64,000 nt of DNA from positions 496,001 through 560,000 of the forward strand of contig CANNCO010000001.1 in assembly GCA_947503175.1 (NCBI GenBank), given 5' to 3'. Positions 8,271 to 17,109 of this stretch are shown piece after piece (the first letter of the stretch is position 1; every line of letters begins with the position of its first letter). This DNA comes from an uncultured Paracoccaceae bacterium. Its GTDB lineage: Bacteria; Pseudomonadota; Alphaproteobacteria; Rhodobacterales; Rhodobacteraceae. The notes under the pieces were generated by a model, which searched no databases, was not told the DNA's origin, and saw only the letters and a program-made list of their open reading frames with translations. The translations under genes and the position numbers were made by a program.

Positions 8271-9050
8271 ATGGATCTGGGAATCAGTGGCAAATGGGCG
8301 ATTGTATGCGCCGCGTCCAAAGGGCTGGGGCGCGGGTGCGCGGCCGCTCTGGCGGGCGAGGGTGTGAACCTTGTGATCAATGCACGCGGTGCCGAGGCAC
8401 TGGCGGCGACGGCGGCGGAGCTGAGGTCGGCCCATGGCGGCGAGGTCATCGAGGTCGCGGGCGATATCACGACCGACACCGTGCGGCGTGCGGTGGTCGA
8501 GGCTGCGCCGCAGGTGGATATTCTGGTGACCAATGCGGGAGGGCCGCCGCCGGGGATGTGGTCGGACTGGAGCCGCGATGATTTTATCACAGCGATGGAC
8601 GCCAACATGCTGACGCCCATTGCGTTGATGCAGGCGGTGTTGCCGGGGATGATTGAGCGGGGGTGGGGCCGGGTGGTCAACATCACTTCGGGGTCGGTCA
8701 AGGCGCCCATTCCGCAGCTTGGCCTGTCGAACACCGCGCGGACCGGACTGACCGGTTTTGTCGCTGGAACGGCGCGGCAGGTTGCCGAAAAAGGTGTTGT
8801 GATCAACAATCTGTTGCCCGGAATTCATGCGACGGACCGGGCGAACTCGCTTGATGGGCCGGTGGCCGAGCAGAAGGGCATTTCGATCGATGAGGCGCGG
8901 GTGTTGCGGCAGGCGACGATCCCCGCACGGCGCTATGGAAGCCCCGAAGAGTTCGGCGCGACCTGTGCGTTCCTCTGTTCGCAGCATTCGGGATTCATGA
9001 TCGGGCAGAACGTTCTGCTGGATGGCGGGGCGATCAACGCGACGATCTGA
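8271..9050 (+). CDS. Short-chain dehydrogenase/reductase family protein, atypical active site
   Basis: 259 residues. The Rossmann glycine motif reads CAASKGLGRG (13-22) and the NAG motif is TNAGG (88-91 region). The usual Tyr-x-x-x-Lys pair is absent: after NITSGSVKAP the aligned stretch is GLSNTARTG (151-159). A subgroup of SDRs carries this pattern and its chemistry is unclear. The ATG at 8271 has a GGGGAGAGAAGA leader; upstream in-frame sequence lies in the repeat. Substrate unknown. Confidence 0.85.
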   Translation: MDLGISGKWAIVCAASKGLGRGCAAALAGEGVNLVINARGAEALAATAAELRSAHGGEVIEVAGDITTDTVRRAVVEAAPQVDILVTNAGGPPPGMWSDWSRDDFITAMDANMLTPIALMQAVLPGMIERGWGRVVNITSGSVKAPIPQLGLSNTARTGLTGFVAGTARQVAEKGVVINNLLPGIHATDRANSLDGPVAEQKGISIDEARVLRQATIPARRYGSPEEFGATCAFLCSQHSGFMIGQNVLLDGGAINATI

Positions 9051-9119
9051 ACGGCGATGCAGGGCTGGACGGGGCGGGGTGCGGCTGATACGCCGCAAAT
9101 CCGATAGTTTCCATCGGGA

Positions 9120-10235
9120 ATGCAGGGCGTGAGCGCAGGAACACCACGGCTGGAGATCAGGGGCCTTGGCCGCCGGTTTGGCGGGCGCGATGTCGTGCGG
9201 GATGTGTCGCTGTCGGTGATGCCGGGTCAGGTGACCTGTCTGCTGGGCCCGTCGGGCTGCGGAAAGTCCACCACGCTGCGCCTTGTCGCGGGTGTGGACC
9301 GGCAGGATAGCGGCGAGATTATCGTGGATGGTCATACGGTTGCGGGGCCCGACCGGCATGACCCGCCGGAGTTGCGCGGTGTCGGCCTGATGTTTCAGGA
9401 TTTTGCGCTGTTTCCGCATCTGAGCGTGGCCGGCAATGTGGGGTTCGGGTTGACCGGAAGCCGCGCGGCGAAGCGGGCGCGGGTGATGGAACTTCTGGAG
9501 CGGGTGCATCTGGCAGGCTACGCCGACAAGTTTCCCCATGAGTTGTCAGGCGGTGAACAGCAGCGTGTGGCGCTTGTGCGGGCGGTGGCGCCCCGGCCCA
9601 AGGTGATGCTGATGGACGAGCCGTTCTCGGGGCTCGACAACCGTCTGCGCGACGGTATCCGCGACGAGACGCTGGAGATTTTGAAAGAGGAAGGCACAGC
9701 GGTTCTTCTGGTGACGCATGAGCCGGAGGAGGCGATGCGGATGGCCGATGAAATCGCCCTGATGCGGGCCGGTCAGATCGTGCAGCAGGGTGCACCCTAC
9801 AATGTCTATAATGCGCCGGCCGACCGGATGGCGGCGGCATTTTTCAGCGATATCAACGTGATACGCGGGACGGTGAACGGTGCATTGACGAACACGCCGT
9901 TCGGCCAGTTTCTTGCACCCGGCGTACCGGACGGCACGGATGTGGAGATCGTGATACGGCCCCAGCACCTGCGGATCGACTTTGACCGGCATGGCAGGGG
10001 TCCCGATCCGACGCCGGAAGACGGGACGCCCGCGCGGGGCGTGGTGGAGCGGTCGCGGTTTATCGGCAATGAAAGCCTTGTGGAGTTCCGGATGGACCAT
10101 GACGGGTCGATCCTGAAGGCGGCGGTGCCGTCGGTGTTTCTGCCGAAACCGGGGACGGTGTTGTGGCTGATGATCCGGCGCGGGCGGTGCTTTGTCTTTC
10201 CGGTGCGTACGCAGGATTCGATGATTCGCGATTAA
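9120..10235 (+). CDS. ABC transporter ATP-binding protein, FbpC/PotA-like
   Basis: Importer ATPase of the iron(III)/spermidine/putrescine type, 371 residues. Walker A GPSGCGKST, Q-loop FQDFALFPHLSV, signature LSGGEQQR, Walker B VMLMDEPFSGLD and the switch His (VTHEPEEAM) are all present, followed by a C-terminal TOBE-like domain (from about 240). No permease or binding-protein gene is adjacent, so partners must be encoded elsewhere. The Fe3+ assignment is by overall resemblance only. Confidence 0.85.
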   Translation: MQGVSAGTPRLEIRGLGRRFGGRDVVRDVSLSVMPGQVTCLLGPSGCGKSTTLRLVAGVDRQDSGEIIVDGHTVAGPDRHDPPELRGVGLMFQDFALFPHLSVAGNVGFGLTGSRAAKRARVMELLERVHLAGYADKFPHELSGGEQQRVALVRAVAPRPKVMLMDEPFSGLDNRLRDGIRDETLEILKEEGTAVLLVTHEPEEAMRMADEIALMRAGQIVQQGAPYNVYNAPADRMAAAFFSDINVIRGTVNGALTNTPFGQFLAPGVPDGTDVEIVIRPQHLRIDFDRHGRGPDPTPEDGTPARGVVERSRFIGNESLVEFRMDHDGSILKAAVPSVFLPKPGTVLWLMIRRGRCFVFPVRTQDSMIRD

Positions 10236-10340
10236 TGCATTGAAATCACGGGCTTTCGCGAATGCGCAAACCATGTGTATTTGATGTGTATTTCATGCGC
10301 ATAGGCGGTGTGAAATCGATGGGGTTAAGGCCCCGCGCGT

Positions 10341-10793
10341 TCAGGCGCGCTCGTCCTTGGGCGAAGCCATGACGACATAGGTGGTGAGCGCCGAAAGCTG
10401 GGGCAGGGTGCCGAGCGTCTCGGCATGGAACACCTTGTAGGCGGACAGGTCGGCGACCTCGACGCGGAGCATGTATTCGACCGATCCGGTGATGTTGTGG
10501 CATTCGCGAACTTCCGGCGCGCGGGCCATTGCGGCCTCGAACGCGCGCTGTGAGGGTGTCGTGTGATCGTTGAGCGCAACGGCGATATAGGCGGTGAAGC
10601 CGCGTCCGAGTTTCGTCTGGTCGAGGGTTGCGCGGTAGCCGGTGATCACGCCCGAACGTTCCAGGTCCTGCACCCGGCGCAGGCAGGCGGAGGGTGACAG
10701 GCCGACCCGTTCGGCGAGGGCGAGATTCGACAGGCGCCCGTCGCGGGACAGTTCCTGCAATATCCGTTCATTTATGCTGTCTAGCTTGGTCAT
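10341..10793 (-). CDS. Lrp/AsnC family transcriptional regulator
   Basis: 150 residues: N-terminal winged helix-turn-helix (LDSINERILQELSRDGRLSN, then LAERVGLSPSACLRRVQDLE) and a C-terminal RAM ligand-binding domain (GFTAYIAVAL to YVVMASPKDE). Divergently transcribed from a LysE-type exporter with 72 bases between starts, so it probably controls that exporter in response to an amino acid. An inverted repeat lies between them. Confidence 0.92.
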   Translation of the reverse strand: MTKLDSINERILQELSRDGRLSNLALAERVGLSPSACLRRVQDLERSGVITGYRATLDQTKLGRGFTAYIAVALNDHTTPSQRAFEAAMARAPEVRECHNITGSVEYMLRVEVADLSAYKVFHAETLGTLPQLSALTTYVVMASPKDERA

Positions 10794-10795
10794 CT

Positions 10796-10832
10796 ATTGC
10801 GAATTATCTCTCAGTGCGCCGAAAATCGCAAT
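10796..10832. promoter_or_regulatory. Candidate Lrp operator
   Basis: A perfect 7-base inverted repeat, ATTGCGA (10796-10802) and TCGCAAT (10826-10832), with centres 30 bp apart (about three helical turns), between the divergent lrp-type and lysE-type genes. Spacing suits an Lrp multimer; function inferred from position. Confidence 0.4.
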
Positions 10833-10865
10833 TTCATATGAAGTTTTTCCGCAGATAGTTGTGAG

Positions 10866-11453
10866 ATGACCTTAGAGACTGCCCTTGCCCTTGCTGGCTT
10901 TGCCTTTGTCACCTCGATCACGCCGGGGCCGAACAACCTGATGCTGATGGCGTCGGGGGCGAATTTCGGCCTTCGCCGGACCTTGCCGCATATGGCCGGT
11001 GTCGCGCTGGGCTTTGTCTTCATGGCCGTGCTTGTGGGTGTCGGACTGATGCGCCTGTTCGATGCATGGCCCCCGGTTTACACCGTGCTGAAGGTGGTGA
11101 GCGTTGGTTATCTTCTTTATCTGGCATGGAAAATCGCCAATGCGGCACCCCCGAAAGAGGGGCAGGCAAAGGGCAATCCGCTGACATTCCTGCAGGCCGC
11201 GGCGTTTCAATGGGTCAACCCGAAGGCCTGGGCCATGGCGCTGACCGCGATTACCGTCTATGCGCCCGACCGGTCGATTGCGGGTGTGGTTGCGGTTTCG
11301 GTGCTGTTCGGGATCGTGAACCTGCCATCGGTCGGGGCCTGGGCGCTGGTCGGACAGGGTTTGAAGCGGTTTCTGACCGACCATCGGCGACTTCGGGCCT
11401 TTAACTGGACCATGGCGGTGCTTCTGGTCGGCTCGATGTTGCCGATGTTGTGA
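10866..11453 (+). CDS. LysE/RhtB family amino-acid exporter
   Basis: 195 residues with about six hydrophobic segments and the family signature ITPGPNNLMLMASGANFG near the N-terminus, plus FQWVNPKAWAMAL. Exports an amino acid or derivative across the inner membrane. The divergent Lrp-type regulator suggests induction by the exported amino acid. Substrate cannot be told from sequence. Confidence 0.9.
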   Translation: MTLETALALAGFAFVTSITPGPNNLMLMASGANFGLRRTLPHMAGVALGFVFMAVLVGVGLMRLFDAWPPVYTVLKVVSVGYLLYLAWKIANAAPPKEGQAKGNPLTFLQAAAFQWVNPKAWAMALTAITVYAPDRSIAGVVAVSVLFGIVNLPSVGAWALVGQGLKRFLTDHRRLRAFNWTMAVLLVGSMLPML

Positions 11454-11513
11454 TCGGCACTGCAAATTCCGAAAAAACGTCCTAAATGTCTGACAGACGC
11501 CAGCTAATCATTT

Positions 11514-12254
11514 TTACCCAGTAGGCGTCCTGTCCGCCGCGCGCGGGCGGCCCCTGTCCCAATCCCCCTCGGGATGGGGGCCAGACGCGGCAGCCCAGTT
11601 CAGATAATCGTTGAGACTGATGCCCGGTTCGTTCAGGAACAGTTCGGGCAGGATCCGTAGCCCGGTGATGCGGTCGATCCGGAAGTTGCGGAAGTCGGAG
11701 CGCAGCTCGCACCACGCGCCGAGCGTCCAGACCTGCCCCCAGTATTCTGTCTGAAGCGGTCGGATCGTGCGGGTCGTGGCGCCGCTTTGCCCTTTGTAAT
11801 CGATGCGGAGTTTCTGGCGCGCGCGGATCGCGCCGCGCAGGGGGGCCAGATGGGACAGCCCGCGGGCGGCTGTGGGCGTATTGGTGGGGAAGGTCCAGCC
11901 TTGTGGCGGGCTGTCCCGGTCGATCGGCAGGTGGGCGTCGATCTTGTCGGCAAGGCCAAGGGCGGCGGTGCGCAGGTCTTCGTCGGCGGCCTGGGTGACG
12001 ACGGCGAGGCCCAGATGCAGCGCCTCAAGTTCCGTCACCGAAAGGGTGAGTTGCGGCAGAAGGATCGGAGCATCGAGCCGGTAGCCCACGCCGCGCGCGC
12101 CCGTGATCTGAACGCCCGAGGCCTGAAGTGTTTCGATGTCGCGGTAAATCGTGCGCTGGGCGACATTCAGCATGCGCGCCAGATCGGTCGCACGCCAGAG
12201 CCGCCCGTCGCGGAGGAGGGCGACCAGTTTGAGCAGGCGGTCTGAGCGGTTCAT
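11514..12254 (-). CDS. WYL-domain (YafY-like) transcriptional regulator
   Basis: 246 residues: N-terminal HTH_11 domain (SDRLLKLVALLRDG, then ARMLNVAQRTIYRDIETLQ) and a WYL domain (about 130-220; LRIDYKGQSGATTRTIRPL, then YWGQVWTLGAWCELRSDFRNFRIDRI). WYL domains sense small ligands or nucleic acid in many regulators. I chose the ATG at 12254, which gives the family N-terminus MNRSDRLL. A long dyad just upstream is its likely operator. No obvious target apart from itself. Confidence 0.88.
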   Translation of the reverse strand: MNRSDRLLKLVALLRDGRLWRATDLARMLNVAQRTIYRDIETLQASGVQITGARGVGYRLDAPILLPQLTLSVTELEALHLGLAVVTQAADEDLRTAALGLADKIDAHLPIDRDSPPQGWTFPTNTPTAARGLSHLAPLRGAIRARQKLRIDYKGQSGATTRTIRPLQTEYWGQVWTLGAWCELRSDFRNFRIDRITGLRILPELFLNEPGISLNDYLNWAAASGPHPEGDWDRGRPRAADRTPTG

Positions 12255-12262
12255 AGGCGATT

Positions 12263-12316
12263 CGCACGTTTCATACCCAACAACTGACATGATTCTGTCA
12301 GTTGTGGAAGCGTGCG
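12263..12316. promoter_or_regulatory. Nested dyad upstream of the WYL regulator
   Basis: Inner perfect arms ACAACTGACA (12280-12289) and TGTCAGTTGT (12296-12305) around a 6-base centre, with outer arms CGCACGTTTC (12263-12272) and GAAGCGTGCG (12307-12316) matching at 9 of 10 positions. It starts nine bases from the regulator's ATG, so it is a good candidate for an autoregulatory operator or a structured leader. Confidence 0.5.
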
Positions 12317-12444
12317 ATCCCGACCGGTGGGAAAAACCGGCCCGCGCGCGGGCAAACGCGCATTCGGGCTTTTCGCCCCCCGGTCAAGCGCATAAAACGC
12401 TTTGGTGTTTCATGGCGGGGTGACCCCCGCGAAGGGAGAGATCC

Positions 12445-12672
12445 ATGCTGAACAATATCGGCCTTCCCGGCCTTCTCTTGATCGCCATCGTCGTGCTTGT
12501 CCTGTTCGGGCGCGGGAAAATCTCGTCTCTGATGGGCGAGGTGGGCAAGGGTATCACCGCGTTCAAGAAAGGTGTCGATGACGGCAAGAAAGAGATCGAG
12601 GACAATGCGGATGTCACCGCCGAGGCGGCGCGCGACGTGACGCCCGAGGACGACAAGAAAGACAAGGTCTAG
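12445..12672 (+). CDS. tatA: Sec-independent protein translocase subunit TatA
   Basis: 75 residues. Single N-terminal membrane helix ([18 protein letters not shown]), then the FGRGK hinge, the amphipathic helix [19 protein letters not shown] and an acidic/lysine-rich tail. TatA multimerises to pass folded proteins carrying twin-arginine signals across the inner membrane. GGGAGAG ribosome-binding site. First gene of a tatA-tatB-tatC cluster. Confidence 0.97.
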   Translation: MLNNIGLPGLLLIAIVVLVLFGRGKISSLMGEVGKGITAFKKGVDDGKKEIEDNADVTAEAARDVTPEDDKKDKV

Positions 12673-12703
12673 GGCCCCCGGCGGGGCACGGCGGGGAACG
12701 TCC

Positions 12704-13264
12704 ATGTTCGATATCGGTTTCATGGAGCTATTGGTGATAGGCGTGGTGGCGTTGATCGTCGTCGGCCCGAAAGACCTGCCCGGAATGTTCCGCACCTTGG
12801 GCCGGTTCACCGCCAAGGCCCGCAGCATGGCGCGCGAGTTTCAGCGCGCGATGAACGACGCGGCCGACGAATCCGGTATGAAAGAGGCGGCGAGCACGCT
12901 GAAGGGTGTGAGCAGCCCGAAATCCATGGGGCTGGATACGCTGAACAAGGCCGCCGACAATTTCGAGAAGTGGCAGCCCGGGAAGCCGGACGGGTCCACC
13001 GGCAAGACCACCGGCAAGAAGCCCGATAAGGGGTTCAAACCGGCAGATCCGAACGCTGCCAAGACGCGCGAAGAGCAGGCGGCAAAGGCAAACAAGATTC
13101 AGAACGAGACCGCGGCCCGGCTGGCCAAGGCCAAAGAAGCCGAAGGTGCGCGCGCGGCGTTCACGCCCGCCGAACCCGAGCCTCACCGCCCGGTTCGTGG
13201 GCCGGCGTCAAAGAACATGCCAGTGAAAAAGCGGCCCGCGCGGCCTGTGAAGAAGGGCCGCTAG
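12704..13264 (+). CDS. tatB: Sec-independent protein translocase subunit TatB
   Basis: 186 residues. N-terminal helix [21 protein letters not shown] with the Glu of the first helix (E9) that marks TatB, then the [15 protein letters not shown] amphipathic helix and a long, Ala/Lys/Pro-rich tail typical of alphaproteobacterial TatB. Forms the twin-arginine receptor with TatC. One base separates its stop from tatC. Confidence 0.96.
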   Translation: MFDIGFMELLVIGVVALIVVGPKDLPGMFRTLGRFTAKARSMAREFQRAMNDAADESGMKEAASTLKGVSSPKSMGLDTLNKAADNFEKWQPGKPDGSTGKTTGKKPDKGFKPADPNAAKTREEQAAKANKIQNETAARLAKAKEAEGARAAFTPAEPEPHRPVRGPASKNMPVKKRPARPVKKGR

Positions 13265-13265
13265 C

Positions 13266-14177
13266 ATGTCCGACGCACCGACCGACGACATCGAAGACAG
13301 CTCTGCCCCGCTGATCGAGCATCTGGCGGAGCTGCGCAACCGGATCATCCGGTCGGTGATGGCGTTCCTTGTTGGCATGATCATCGCGTTTTTGGTGTGG
13401 AACCCGATCTTCAACTTCCTGACCGACCCGATCTGTTCGCAGCTCAACGAGCGCGGGCAGGATTGCGGGCTGATCCTGATCAAGCTGCAGGAAGGTTTCT
13501 TTGTCGCGATCCGCATCTCGCTGATGGGGGGCTTTATCCTGGCCTTTCCGTTCATCAGCTATCAGATGTGGCGGTTCGTGGCGCCGGGGCTGTACCGATC
13601 CGAGAAATCGGCGTTTCTGCCGTTTCTGATCGCGTCGCCGTTCATGTTCCTGCTGGGCGCGTCTTTCGCGTTCTACATCGTCATCCCGCTGGCCTTCGAC
13701 TTCTTCCTGGGCTTCCAGCAGGTCGGCGGTGTGCCGGTTCCGTTGGAGGGCGAGGTCGCGGCGACGGGCGATGGCCTCGGTAATGCCGGGATCACCTTTC
13801 AGGGCTCGGTGGCCGAGTACCTGACGCTGACGATCAAGTTCATTCTGGCGTTCGGGCTTTGCTTCCAATTGCCGGTTCTTCTGTCGCTGATGGGCAAGGC
13901 GGGGCTTGTGTCGTCCAAGGGTCTGGGCGAGATGCGCAAATACGCGGTCGTGGGCATTCTGGTGCTGGCGGCCCTTGTGACGCCGCCCGATGTGATCACC
14001 CAGATCATCCTGTTCGTGGCGGTCTATGGTCTTTACGAGATCTCGATCCAGTTGGTGAAGCGGATCGAACGGAAACGGGTCGAGCAGTTGCGCCGCGAAG
14101 GTGTGCTGGGCGAGGACGAGGATCTGGACGATCTGGGTGGCTTCGCGGATGACGACGAGGACGACGCGAAGGCATGA
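13266..14177 (+). CDS. tatC: Sec-independent protein translocase subunit TatC
   Basis: 303 residues, six hydrophobic segments. The N-terminal HLAELRNRI and the first-loop [15 protein letters not shown] segments form the signal-peptide binding site. Longer than the E. coli protein because of an inserted loop (about 160-175) and an acidic C-terminal tail ([19 protein letters not shown]). Overlaps the next gene by four bases (ATGA). Confidence 0.97.
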   Translation: MSDAPTDDIEDSSAPLIEHLAELRNRIIRSVMAFLVGMIIAFLVWNPIFNFLTDPICSQLNERGQDCGLILIKLQEGFFVAIRISLMGGFILAFPFISYQMWRFVAPGLYRSEKSAFLPFLIASPFMFLLGASFAFYIVIPLAFDFFLGFQQVGGVPVPLEGEVAATGDGLGNAGITFQGSVAEYLTLTIKFILAFGLCFQLPVLLSLMGKAGLVSSKGLGEMRKYAVVGILVLAALVTPPDVITQIILFVAVYGLYEISIQLVKRIERKRVEQLRREGVLGEDEDLDDLGGFADDDEDDAKA

Positions 14178-15013
14178 CCGATCCGTTGGAGCGTATTGCC
14201 GCCGCGCTGGAACGCATGGCTCCGGCGCCGACGGACCCGCCCGAGTTCGGTACGGCCGATGCGTTTGTCTGGCATACGGACCCGGATCGCCTGACCCCGG
14301 TGGACCGCGTGAACCGGGTGGACCTGCCGCTTCTTCTGGGGATCGACCGGTCGCGGGATACGCTTCTGGCGAACACGCTGCAATTCGCGAAAGGGCTGCC
14401 TGCGAACAACGCGCTTCTGTGGGGTGCGCGGGGGATGGGGAAATCATCGCTCGTGAAGGCCGTCCATGCTGAGGTTGCAGCGCAGGGGCTGGCCCTGAAG
14501 ATCGTCGAGGTTCAGCGCGAGGACCTGCCATCGATCGGGCGGCTTTTGGGCATCCTGCGCGCCGCCGATGCGCGGTTTCTGCTGTTCTGCGACGACCTGT
14601 CGTTTTCCCATGATGACGAGCATTACAAATCGCTCAAAGCGGTGCTGGATGGCGGGATCGAGGGGCGGCCGGACAACGTGGTGTTCTATGCCACGTCGAA
14701 CCGTCGCCACCTGATGCCGCGGGACATGATCGAAAATGAACGCTCCTCGGCGATCAGCCCGTCGGAGGCGACCGAAGAAAAGGTATCGCTATCGGACAGG
14801 TTCGGGCTGTGGCTGGGGTTCCACCCGTGCAGCCAGGACGAATACCTGGCGATGATCCGCGGCTATTGCGATGCGTTCGGCATCGCCATCGACGACGAGA
14901 CCCTGCGCGCCGAAGCGATCGAGTGGCAGGCGACGCGCGGCGCGCGCTCGGGCCGGGTCGCCTGGCAATACGTGACGGATCTGGCGGGACGGCGCGGTGT
15001 GGTGCTGATCTGA
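14174..15013 (+). CDS. DUF815-family AAA-type ATPase
   Basis: 279 residues. Walker A GARGMGKS (84-91), Walker [12 protein letters not shown], then a Ser/Thr-rich sensor region ([14 protein letters not shown]). DUF815 proteins are cytoplasmic P-loop ATPases of uncharacterised role. It overlaps tatC by four bases, so it is in the tat transcription unit; this hints at a role linked to export, but linkage alone is weak evidence. Confidence 0.88.
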   Translation: MTDPLERIAAALERMAPAPTDPPEFGTADAFVWHTDPDRLTPVDRVNRVDLPLLLGIDRSRDTLLANTLQFAKGLPANNALLWGARGMGKSSLVKAVHAEVAAQGLALKIVEVQREDLPSIGRLLGILRAADARFLLFCDDLSFSHDDEHYKSLKAVLDGGIEGRPDNVVFYATSNRRHLMPRDMIENERSSAISPSEATEEKVSLSDRFGLWLGFHPCSQDEYLAMIRGYCDAFGIAIDDETLRAEAIEWQATRGARSGRVAWQYVTDLAGRRGVVLI

Positions 15014-15021
15014 CGTCCCAC

Positions 15022-15078
15022 CTTCATTGTTCCTGAAATACTCCCGCCGGAGGCACCGCGACGCCCCTTCGGGGCGGC
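15022..15078. repeat. Dispersed repeat, single-arm copy 3, with hairpin
   Basis: Read on the minus strand it matches the left arm of the repeats at 8072 and 32548 (CCTCCGGCGGGAGTATTT...GGAACAATGAA). It is followed by the hairpin CGCCCC-TTC-GGGGCG (15062-15076). Lies between convergent DUF815 and cvpA genes and may help end transcription, though no T-run follows. Confidence 0.65.
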
Positions 15079-15085
15079 GCAATCC

Positions 15086-15682
15086 CTATTCTACTGCAGG
15101 CGCTGTCTCGGCCTCGACCGGGGCGGAAGGTGCGCCGCAATCGCCCACAAGCTCTTCGTAACGGTCGACGATCCAGCTCGGTGCTTCATCGGGGATGCTG
15201 TCGGCCAGCGTGTCCTGGACTTCGGCAAAGATCATCGCGGTGCGGCTGTCATCGACGGTGGGAACGGGATCACCGATCAGCACGCGGTCATAAACGATGA
15301 GCGCCACCACCACCAGAAGCGCACCGCGCAGAACGCCAAACAGGAAGCCCAAGGCCTGGTCCAGACCGCCCACGGCGGACCGCTGGACGGCGCTGGAAAA
15401 GAGCGGAATGAAAATCGACAGAAGCACAAGCGCGATGACAAAGACGCCGGTAAAGGCTCCGAGCGTCGACAACTCGCAACTGTCGGTCAGGAACTCTCCG
15501 ATCACCGGAATTTCGGGCACCAGCGGCACGGCCATGGGTGTAAGATAGAAAGCTGCAACCGCAGCCGCGGCCCATCCGGCGATGGCCAGAACCTCGCGCA
15601 CGAAGCCCCTTGAATAGGCAAGGATTGCCGAAATCAGGATAACGACCGCGACGACACCGTCGACGATGGTGAAACCTTCCAT
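15086..15682 (-). CDS. cvpA: CvpA family membrane protein
   Basis: 198 residues from the ATG at 15682 (MEGFTIVDGVVAVVILISA). Four hydrophobic segments and the family pattern YSRGFVREVLAIAGW. CvpA homologues are inner-membrane proteins first tied to colicin V export and now to envelope stress tolerance. The C-terminal tail is acidic and Ala-rich. It follows radA by 25 bases, an arrangement seen in related genomes. Confidence 0.9.
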   Translation of the reverse strand: MEGFTIVDGVVAVVILISAILAYSRGFVREVLAIAGWAAAAVAAFYLTPMAVPLVPEIPVIGEFLTDSCELSTLGAFTGVFVIALVLLSIFIPLFSSAVQRSAVGGLDQALGFLFGVLRGALLVVVALIVYDRVLIGDPVPTVDDSRTAMIFAEVQDTLADSIPDEAPSWIVDRYEELVGDCGAPSAPVEAETAPAVE

Positions 15683-15707
15683 ATGCTCGCTCCGTCGTGC
15701 GGGGGCC

Positions 15708-17072
15708 TTACCCCGCGCCGAAAATGCCCCCAACCAGGGCTGCGAGATCCGGCATCTTCTGCACCGTCAGCCCGCTCCCCGGTCCCGTTTTACTTCGTTC
15801 CGGCAGGATCGCCCCGGTAAACCCTAGTTTCCGGGCCTCTTTCAGCCGTGTTTCCGTCTGCGTCACGGGACGCAACGCCCCTGATAGGCTGATTTCGCCA
15901 AAAACAACAGTGTCATGGGGCAAAGCCGTGTCCTCGCGCGCCGAAAGTAGCGCCGCCGCCACAGCCAGATCGGCGGCCGGTTCGGCGATCCTCAGGCCGC
16001 CTGCGACGTTCAGATAGACGTCGAGGCCGGTAAACGGGATGCCGCAGCGCGATTCGAGGACGGCGAGAATCATCGACAGCCGCCCGCCATCCCAGCCCAC
16101 CGCGGAGCGCCGGGGCTGGGAGTGGGGGGTGGGGGCGACGAGCGCCTGAATCTCGCAGAGGACCGGCCTTGTGCCCTCCATTCCCGCAAAAACCACCGAG
16201 CCGGGGGCGGGGGCGTCGCGTTCCGACAGGAACAGGGCCGAGGGGTTCGTGACTTCGGACAGGCCCGCGCCGGTCATCTCGAACACCCCGATCTCGTCGG
16301 CCGGGCCGAAGCGGTTCTTGACGGCGCGCAGGATGCGGAACTGGTGGCCGCGCTCACCCTCGAAGTAAAGCACGGTGTCGACCATGTGTTCGACGACGCG
16401 TGGACCGGCGATCTGGCCCTCTTTCGTCACGTGGCCCACGAGGATCACGGCCATGCCGCGGCGTTTGGCATAGGTCGTCAGTTCATGGGCGGTGGAACGG
16501 ACCTGTGCCACGGAACCTGGGGCGGAATCCACGGTGTCGAGCCACATCGTCTGAATCGAATCGATGATCGCGATATCCGGAGTTTCTTTGTCGAAAGTGG
16601 TGAGGATGTCCCTCAGGTTGGTTTCCGCCCCAAGGCGCACAGGCGCGTCCGTCAGGCCAAGGCGGTTGGCGCGCATGCGGATCTGGGCCGTCGCCTCTTC
16701 GCCCGAGATATAGGCGGCTTTCAGGCCCGCGGCGGCGAAACGCGCGGCGGCCTGTAACAGAAGGGTCGATTTGCCGATGCCGGGATCGCCACCCACGAGG
16801 ACCGCCGAGGCCGGAACCAGCCCGCCGCCCAGCACCCGGTCGAACTCTCCCAGCCCGCAGGGCGTGCGGGGTGGTGGTGTTTCGCGGGAAGCCAGATCGG
16901 TAAGGGCGATACCGCGCCCGCGGGCGGCCCCAAGGCCCTTGGAGGAGGGGCCTTGCGACAGGGGAGCCTCTTCCCGGATCGTGTTCCACGCCCCGCATGC
17001 GTCGCAGCGCCCGGACCATTTGGAATGGGCGGCGCCGCAATCGGAGCAAGTGAAGGTCTGTGCCTTGGCCAT
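15708..17072 (-). CDS. radA: DNA repair protein RadA (Sms)
   Basis: 454 residues. N-terminal zinc finger (CSDCGAAHSKWSGRCDAC), RecA-like core with Walker A GGDPGIGKST, the RadA-specific KNRFG motif, and a C-terminal Lon-like P domain (GLDVYLNVAGGLRI). Helicase that processes recombination intermediates. Length and domain order match the family. Confidence 0.96.
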   Translation of the reverse strand: MAKAQTFTCSDCGAAHSKWSGRCDACGAWNTIREEAPLSQGPSSKGLGAARGRGIALTDLASRETPPPRTPCGLGEFDRVLGGGLVPASAVLVGGDPGIGKSTLLLQAAARFAAAGLKAAYISGEEATAQIRMRANRLGLTDAPVRLGAETNLRDILTTFDKETPDIAIIDSIQTMWLDTVDSAPGSVAQVRSTAHELTTYAKRRGMAVILVGHVTKEGQIAGPRVVEHMVDTVLYFEGERGHQFRILRAVKNRFGPADEIGVFEMTGAGLSEVTNPSALFLSERDAPAPGSVVFAGMEGTRPVLCEIQALVAPTPHSQPRRSAVGWDGGRLSMILAVLESRCGIPFTGLDVYLNVAGGLRIAEPAADLAVAAALLSAREDTALPHDTVVFGEISLSGALRPVTQTETRLKEARKLGFTGAILPERSKTGPGSGLTVQKMPDLAALVGGIFGAG

Positions 17073-17109
17073 GGTGGTCTATCGCCCATGCCCGCACGGG
17101 CCGCAAGGG

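Noticed and set aside
7743-9539. A 598-codon open frame on the minus strand
   Set aside because: It is antisense to the SnoaL-like, SDR and ABC genes, which have clear family motifs and ribosome-binding sites; its translation is Arg/Pro/His-rich without motifs.
13161-14531. A 456-codon minus-strand frame opposite tatC and the DUF815 gene
   Set aside because: Antisense shadow; the tatABC reading is unambiguous.
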